DNA from: Pseudobacteriovorax antillogorgiicola
GTDB lineage: Bacteria > Bdellovibrionota_B > Oligoflexia > Oligoflexales > RGVZ01
DNA length: 18,578 nucleotides
Reading direction: 5' to 3'
Assembly (NCBI GenBank): GCA_945897695.1
Contig: CAMDGW010000020.1
Location: 1-18,578, forward strand
Below the pieces are notes generated by a model. That model was not told the DNA's origin. It saw nothing but the letters and a program-made list of their open reading frames with translations, and ran no database searches. The first letter of the stretch is position 1. Each line of letters starts with the position of its first letter. A program made the position numbers and the translations under genes. Below, piece by piece: positions 15,129 through 18,578 of the stretch.

Positions 15129-15440
15129 TTACTTTCCGTACCAGAGGAACGCGATCAAAAAGCCCAACAAAGCTGGAAACTCGATGAAAGCCAAAGACAA
15201 CAGCAGCGGAACGAATACTGCATCTTTGCTACCTGGGTTACGAGCAATGCCCTCAAGAGCAGAACCGGCAGCACGACCCTGTCCACCTGTTGCACCAATG
15301 GCAGCCAATCCCATGGCAAGCGCAGAACCAATAGCAACGAGCCCTGCACCGCCAGCAGCACCAGCTTCCGCACCTTCGGCGAATGCAGCACCACTAACAA
15401 ACAAAGCAGACAACGCGACGACAAACTTTGAAACTTTCAC
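15129..15440 (-). CDS. atpE: ATP synthase Fo subunit c with N-terminal signal-like extension
   Basis: Rotor-ring proteolipid of 103 residues, longer than the usual 70-90 because it opens with a signal-peptide-like segment (MKVSKFVVALSALFVSGAAFA, likely cut near residue 21). Helix 1 is Gly/Ala-rich and ends GGQGRAAGSALEGIARNPG; the polar loop is ARNPG rather than ARQPE. Helix 2 is LLLSLAFIEFPALLGFLIAFL, with ion-carrying Glu87. Q54 aligns with a Gln used in sodium-type c subunits. However, the residues after Glu are Phe-Pro instead of Ser-Thr, and the segment resembles chloroplast and cyanobacterial proton-type c, so proton coupling is favoured. The start is GTG 15440 with GAGGTGA upstream. 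It is followed by tandem hairpins. Confidence 0.96.
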   Translation of the reverse strand: MKVSKFVVALSALFVSGAAFAEGAEAGAAGGAGLVAIGSALAMGLAAIGATGGQGRAAGSALEGIARNPGSKDAVFVPLLLSLAFIEFPALLGFLIAFLWYGK

Positions 15441-15483
15441 AAATCACCTCACAAGAGTTAAATATTTCCGCGCAGAACCAAAC

Positions 15484-16257
15484 TTAGTGGTCGTGCGAAA
15501 CGGCCAACGAAATATAGACGCTCGTCAACAGAGTAAAAACAAACCCCTGAATCAAAGCTACCAACAGACCAAAAAACATCAACGCCGAAGGAACGAGAAT
15601 GTACGGCGCATTTGACGTGAAAATACCAACAAGCAAATGGTCAGCAAAAATATTGCCCATCAATCGAAGACTTAAACTGACTGGCCTAAACACATGGCCC
15701 ACCAACTCAATCACCAACATCAAGGGCGCAAGTGCGAGCATCGGACCAGTAAACTGCTTCATATAATGCAGGCCATGCTCCCGGAACCCCGCGAAATTAT
15801 ATATTAAAAACACCATGCCGCCGATCGCAAGATTGTTAGACAAATTCTCCGTCGCTGGTACGAAGCCAGGAATCAAACCACCGAGATTACTGACCACGAT
15901 GTACATAAAAATACCAGCCAATAAGGGGGCATATGTCTTCCAGTCCCCGCCCAAATTGTCTTTTGAAATACCCACACACAGATCCATAGCCATATCCACA
16001 AGACTTCGAACACCAAAGCGCCCCTCGGGCGCCACATCATTCCCAGCACTTAGCACCTTACTTCTATAGACAAGGCCCAGAAGCGAAGTCACCAGAAGTA
16101 CAAATAAACCCCCGGAAATTACCACAAAGCGCTCCTCGCTTTGATGATCACCAGAAATCAACAAATGATGCAGCTCTGAATACCAATTCACAATCCCACC
16201 ACTAGCGAATGCCGGGGAGGCAGAAAACAAGGCTATTAAACTCAGTAAACGGACCAT
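15484..16257 (-). CDS. atpB: ATP synthase Fo subunit a (AtpB)
   Basis: Membrane subunit forming the ion half-channels against the c ring; 257 residues. A hydrophobic N-terminus with an Ala-Phe-Ala end (MVRLLSLIALFSASPAFA) looks like a signal peptide. Key residues are visible: the essential Arg in LSLRLMGN (R198), IELVGHVFRP (E184, H188) and ALIQGFVFTLLTSVYIS (Q237). About five further membrane segments follow the first. ATG 16257 has GGGAG seven bases upstream, whereas the longer reading would need TTG 16275. It lies upstream of atpE and apart from the b and F1 genes. Confidence 0.96.
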   Translation of the reverse strand: MVRLLSLIALFSASPAFASGGIVNWYSELHHLLISGDHQSEERFVVISGGLFVLLVTSLLGLVYRSKVLSAGNDVAPEGRFGVRSLVDMAMDLCVGISKDNLGGDWKTYAPLLAGIFMYIVVSNLGGLIPGFVPATENLSNNLAIGGMVFLIYNFAGFREHGLHYMKQFTGPMLALAPLMLVIELVGHVFRPVSLSLRLMGNIFADHLLVGIFTSNAPYILVPSALMFFGLLVALIQGFVFTLLTSVYISLAVSHDH

Positions 16258-16339
16258 CAGAAAACTCCCAACCAACTAAACGGTAGTGAAGAAAAAATAA
16301 ACCTTGAGGCCAAACATTTAACGCATCAAACCAATTCTC

Positions 16340-16729
16340 TCAACGATTTTTCTCACTAAAATGAGACCGTTGAAACAAAATCCCCGAAACATTGAAAAGC
16401 CCGACCAAAAGACCGAAAAAAAGCGCCCAAACCGATAAACCCATCGTCATCCCAAAGTAAAGTAGCCCCATTGGACCAAGGAACTTAAGGACAACCCAAA
16501 AAAGACTGTCTAATATGCCATCTTTAATGCCCTCTCGATCAAAAACGCGCCCCAAAATCACTTCCAAACCAAAAAACGACACACCAAAAGCAGCCAGCCC
16601 CAAACCAAAGCCTAAAAAATATTCGTATTGCACCAAAAAAAATGCAAAAACGGACTCAAGCCCCCCAATGGCAAAAAAATAGACGCCGGAAGAATTCAAA
16701 GACCGCTGAACTAGTAATTTTTTAATCAT
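16340..16729 (-). CDS. AtpI-like four-helix membrane protein
   Basis: A small hydrophobic protein of 129 residues with about four predicted membrane segments (near residues 14-33, 37-58, 75-95 and 97-115) and a basic N-terminus (MIKKLLVQR). Its place directly before atpB, with no other function visible, matches the AtpI assembly factor that many bacteria carry at this spot and that helps c-ring formation. ATG 16729 overlaps the upstream stop by eight bases (ATGATTAA); an alternative ATG at 16750 would overlap by 29. No strong ribosome binding site is seen, so translation may depend on coupling. The family call comes from size, topology and context, since AtpI sequences are poorly conserved. 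Confidence 0.6.
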   Translation of the reverse strand: MIKKLLVQRSLNSSGVYFFAIGGLESVFAFFLVQYEYFLGFGLGLAAFGVSFFGLEVILGRVFDREGIKDGILDSLFWVVLKFLGPMGLLYFGMTMGLSVWALFFGLLVGLFNVSGILFQRSHFSEKNR

Positions 16730-16952
16730 GCTTCGCTTTTTTACGGTCATTTTTTACGACAAATACCAAATAACGATAGACCACATAACAACACAGCAAC
16801 ACCGAAATTGGCACTGTCACGATCACCCAGTCAAAACTCTGCTGTAAGTGTTCATTTAAATATTTAGATGCATACACGCCACCCATCAAAAACAAAGCCA
16901 ACTCGAAATTTAAAACCAATAGATAACTAAGCCCAATTAAAAATCTATTCAT
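16722..16952 (-). CDS. AtpZ-like two-helix membrane protein
   Basis: A 76-residue protein with two membrane segments (about residues 4-28 and 42-65) joined by a short loop, and a basic tail (KNDRKKAKHD). This size, topology and position ahead of an AtpI-like gene and atpB match the AtpZ/AtpI (AtpR-like) partners of ATP synthases, which are linked to magnesium or calcium uptake and complex assembly. No sequence motif proves it. A perfect DnaA box ends five bases before its start codon, where a ribosome binding site would be expected; none is visible. It is the first gene of the Fo unit. Confidence 0.55.
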   Translation of the reverse strand: MNRFLIGLSYLLVLNFELALFLMGGVYASKYLNEHLQQSFDWVIVTVPISVLLCCYVVYRYLVFVVKNDRKKAKHD

Positions 16953-17133
16953 AATCTGTGGATAACTCTAAAAAAACGTATTTATTAACACAATATAACC
17001 ATCCAATATTACATCGAAAAATCTCTAAAATAGTTGCTTGCTCAAGCCCCCACCCTTTGCTAACGTTCCAGCACTAAAATCAACTCGTAAATTATGGCAA
17101 CAAAGGCCAGATACGTAAATATAGGTAACATCA
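16953..17133. other. oriC: AT-rich divergent intergenic region, candidate oriC
   Basis: A 181-base region between the divergent Fo operon and dnaA. The stretch 16966-17033 is about three quarters A+T and could be an unwinding element next to the DnaA box. A small dyad (GCTTG, CT, CAAGC, 17036-17047) lies near its middle. Several AT-rich hexamers could act as -10 elements for dnaA (for example TAAAAT at 17026), but none has a good -35, so no promoter is called. Only one perfect DnaA box is present, fewer than in many origins, so the origin could extend into dnaA or lie downstream of it. Confidence 0.5.
16957..16965 (-). promoter_or_regulatory. Perfect DnaA box upstream of atpZ and dnaA
   Basis: TTATCCACA on the minus strand (TGTGGATAA on plus) is the exact consensus DnaA box. 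It lies in the divergent region between the Fo genes and dnaA, four bases before the atpZ-like start codon. Confidence 0.8.
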
Positions 17134-18516
17134 ATGCATCCAACATCGTCGTTTACACCCTGGGACAATATCAAACAAGCAATCAAAGCACTGGTACCCA
17201 ATCAAGAGTACACCACTTGGGTCGCTCCCCTTGAGTGCATCAATGTAGCCGGAAACCAGCTACTTATAAAAGCCCCAAACATCCTGTTCTATCAACGCAT
17301 CCACGACTCCTACCTGCCTTTGATCGAAAAGATCAAGACAGAGCTCGGACTTGATCAATATCTAATTCAGTTTGACACAAATAATCCAAGATCCGATGAG
17401 GCTGGAGACGAGCCAATCGAAGTCGAAACTACGATGGAGGAGATTCAAGACGATTCTTCTCCCGTAGCCAAAAAAGTCTCCGCAGAAAGTCACCTGAACC
17501 CAAACTACACCTTCGAAAACTTCGTCAAGGGTTCAAGCAATCAGTTTGCCATGTCTACATGCCAAGCTGTAGCTAACAAGCCTGGGCAATCGTATAACCC
17601 GCTATTCATCTGCGGAAGCTCAGGCCTTGGTAAAACGCATCTACTACATGCGGTGGGCAATGAGGTCTTACGACAAAATCCTAACGCTAACGTTGCATAC
17701 ATCACTTCCGAACGATTCATGAACGAAATGATTTACTGCATTCGTTTTGGAAAAACGATGGAATTTCGGCAAAAATATAGATCTTGTGACGTTCTACTAA
17801 TCGATGATGTCCAATTTATTTCTGGAGGGAAAAAAGCAACTCAAGAGGAGTTTTTCCACACATTCAATAGCCTCTATGGCGCAAAGAAACAGATCGTCAT
17901 GACATCCGATGTTCTTCCACAAGCCATTCCAGATATCGAAGATCGGCTAAGAAATAGATTCCAGTGGGGTCTAATCGCAGATATCCAACCACCGAACGTC
18001 GAACACCGAATAGCCATCCTCAACAAGAAAGCCGAAGCGCTTGGCATCAAACTAGATGCCGTGGTCGCTGAGTACATTGCCAAACACAAGAAAAAAGACA
18101 TCCGTGAACTCGAGGGCGCCGTCCTTCGACTGAGAGCTTTCAGTGAATTTGACAACGTTCCAATCACACTAACTCTCGCCCAAACTATATTCCAAGACTT
18201 CTTTGTGGCGGAATCTCCGAAAAAACTCTCCGTTGAGGACATTCAAAAAACGGTAGCGGACCACTTTAAAATCAAAATCTCTGATTTAAAATCCAAAAAG
18301 AAGCATAGCGCCATAGCGCATCCAAGGCAGATAGCTATGTTTCTCGCACGAAAACTGACCCCAGCATCTCTGCCAGAACTTGGGCAAAAATTCGGGGGCA
18401 AAGACCACACAACCGTCTTGCATAACGTCAAAAAAATAGAAGCTGCTATCGTTTCGGATCTAGATTTAAAAGCAGTCGTTGACTCCCTCCAACGCAATCT
18501 TGAGCACTTTTCGTAA
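17134..18516 (+). CDS. dnaA: Chromosomal replication initiator DnaA
   Basis: AAA+ ATPase that binds DnaA boxes and opens oriC; 460 residues. Domain I (about 1-75, including WDNIKQAIKALVP and YTTWVAPLE) and a short acidic linker (about 85-118) precede domain III. In domain III are Walker A GSSGLGKTH (161-169), Walker B LLIDDVQFI (221-229) and RLRNRFQWGL (271-280), which includes the conserved Arg-finger region. Domain IV carries the DNA-binding signature GGKDHTTVLHNVKKIE (421-436), usually GRDHTTVLHA. The start is ATG 17134, with only a weak AGGT-type ribosome binding site. It diverges from the Fo genes and probably leads into dnaN beyond the window. Confidence 0.98.
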   Translation: MHPTSSFTPWDNIKQAIKALVPNQEYTTWVAPLECINVAGNQLLIKAPNILFYQRIHDSYLPLIEKIKTELGLDQYLIQFDTNNPRSDEAGDEPIEVETTMEEIQDDSSPVAKKVSAESHLNPNYTFENFVKGSSNQFAMSTCQAVANKPGQSYNPLFICGSSGLGKTHLLHAVGNEVLRQNPNANVAYITSERFMNEMIYCIRFGKTMEFRQKYRSCDVLLIDDVQFISGGKKATQEEFFHTFNSLYGAKKQIVMTSDVLPQAIPDIEDRLRNRFQWGLIADIQPPNVEHRIAILNKKAEALGIKLDAVVAEYIAKHKKKDIRELEGAVLRLRAFSEFDNVPITLTLAQTIFQDFFVAESPKKLSVEDIQKTVADHFKIKISDLKSKKKHSAIAHPRQIAMFLARKLTPASLPELGQKFGGKDHTTVLHNVKKIEAAIVSDLDLKAVVDSLQRNLEHFS

Positions 18517-18525
18517 GAAAACGCT

Positions 18526-18534
18526 TGGGGATAA
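18526..18534 (-). promoter_or_regulatory. DnaA-box-like site downstream of dnaA
   Basis: TTATCCCCA on the minus strand differs from the TTATCCACA consensus at one position. It lies ten bases after the dnaA stop. A small inverted repeat (ACTTG, TTGG, CAAGT, about 18534-18547) follows. The remaining bases to 18578 contain no gene start that I can support. Confidence 0.45.
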
Positions 18535-18578
18535 CTTGTTGGCAAGTCTTGTATAAAACCTTGATTCTGATGTGAGGC

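Noticed and set aside
15609..15624. ACGTGAAA inside atpB, resembling parS
   Set aside because: About 11 of 16 match and the central CACGTG is broken.

Overview
The window is a core-chromosome segment next to the replication origin of a Gram-negative, probably predatory or Bdellovibrio-like bacterium (Bdellovibrionota or a nearby former delta-proteobacterial lineage). This placement is inference. It rests on the gene order (parAB embedded in the F-type ATP synthase genes beside dnaA), the paired b and b' subunits, signal-peptide-like starts on subunits a and c, and an FtsZ with a very long linker. No rRNA, tRNA, CRISPR array, insertion sequence or prophage is visible. No gap between genes exceeds 300 bases; the longest is the 245-base parS region.

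Layout. (1) Positions 1-4882, plus strand: the end of a division and cell-wall cluster, murC (5' end outside the window), ftsQ, ftsA, ftsZ. ftsZ has its own near-perfect sigma70-type promoter and ends at a strong two-way terminator. (2) Positions 4948-7056, minus strand: an atypical SDR protein and a GT4 glycosyltransferase, both trailing the ATP synthase operon. (3) Positions 7070-12958, minus strand: atpC, D, G, A, H, F and F' (transcribed F'-F-H-A-G-D-C), encoding F1 and the peripheral stalk. (4) Positions 13085-14883, minus strand: parA-parB, with an extended -10 promoter. (5) Positions 14986-15078: three parS sites. (6) Positions 15129-16952, minus strand: atpZ-like, atpI-like, atpB (a) and atpE (c), a separate Fo membrane unit closed by a strong terminator. 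(7) Positions 16953-17133: an AT-rich intergenic region with a perfect DnaA box, the best oriC candidate here. (8) Positions 17134-18516, plus strand: dnaA, followed by a DnaA-box-like site at the window edge.

Working together: about 18.5 kb holds the replication initiator, the segregation system with its centromere, the whole ATP synthase and the central division proteins. Subunits a and c are expressed apart from b, b' and F1, and the centromere sits at the boundary. The most interesting signals are the parS array inserted into the split atp locus, a degenerate parS inside atpC, a DnaA box a few bases upstream of the first Fo gene, the head-on orientation of the division genes relative to the presumed origin, the long-linker FtsZ, and a glycosyltransferase and a catalytically altered SDR protein at the tail of the atp operon. 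Every core gene belongs to a known family. I see no wholly new system; the novelty is in arrangement and regulation.
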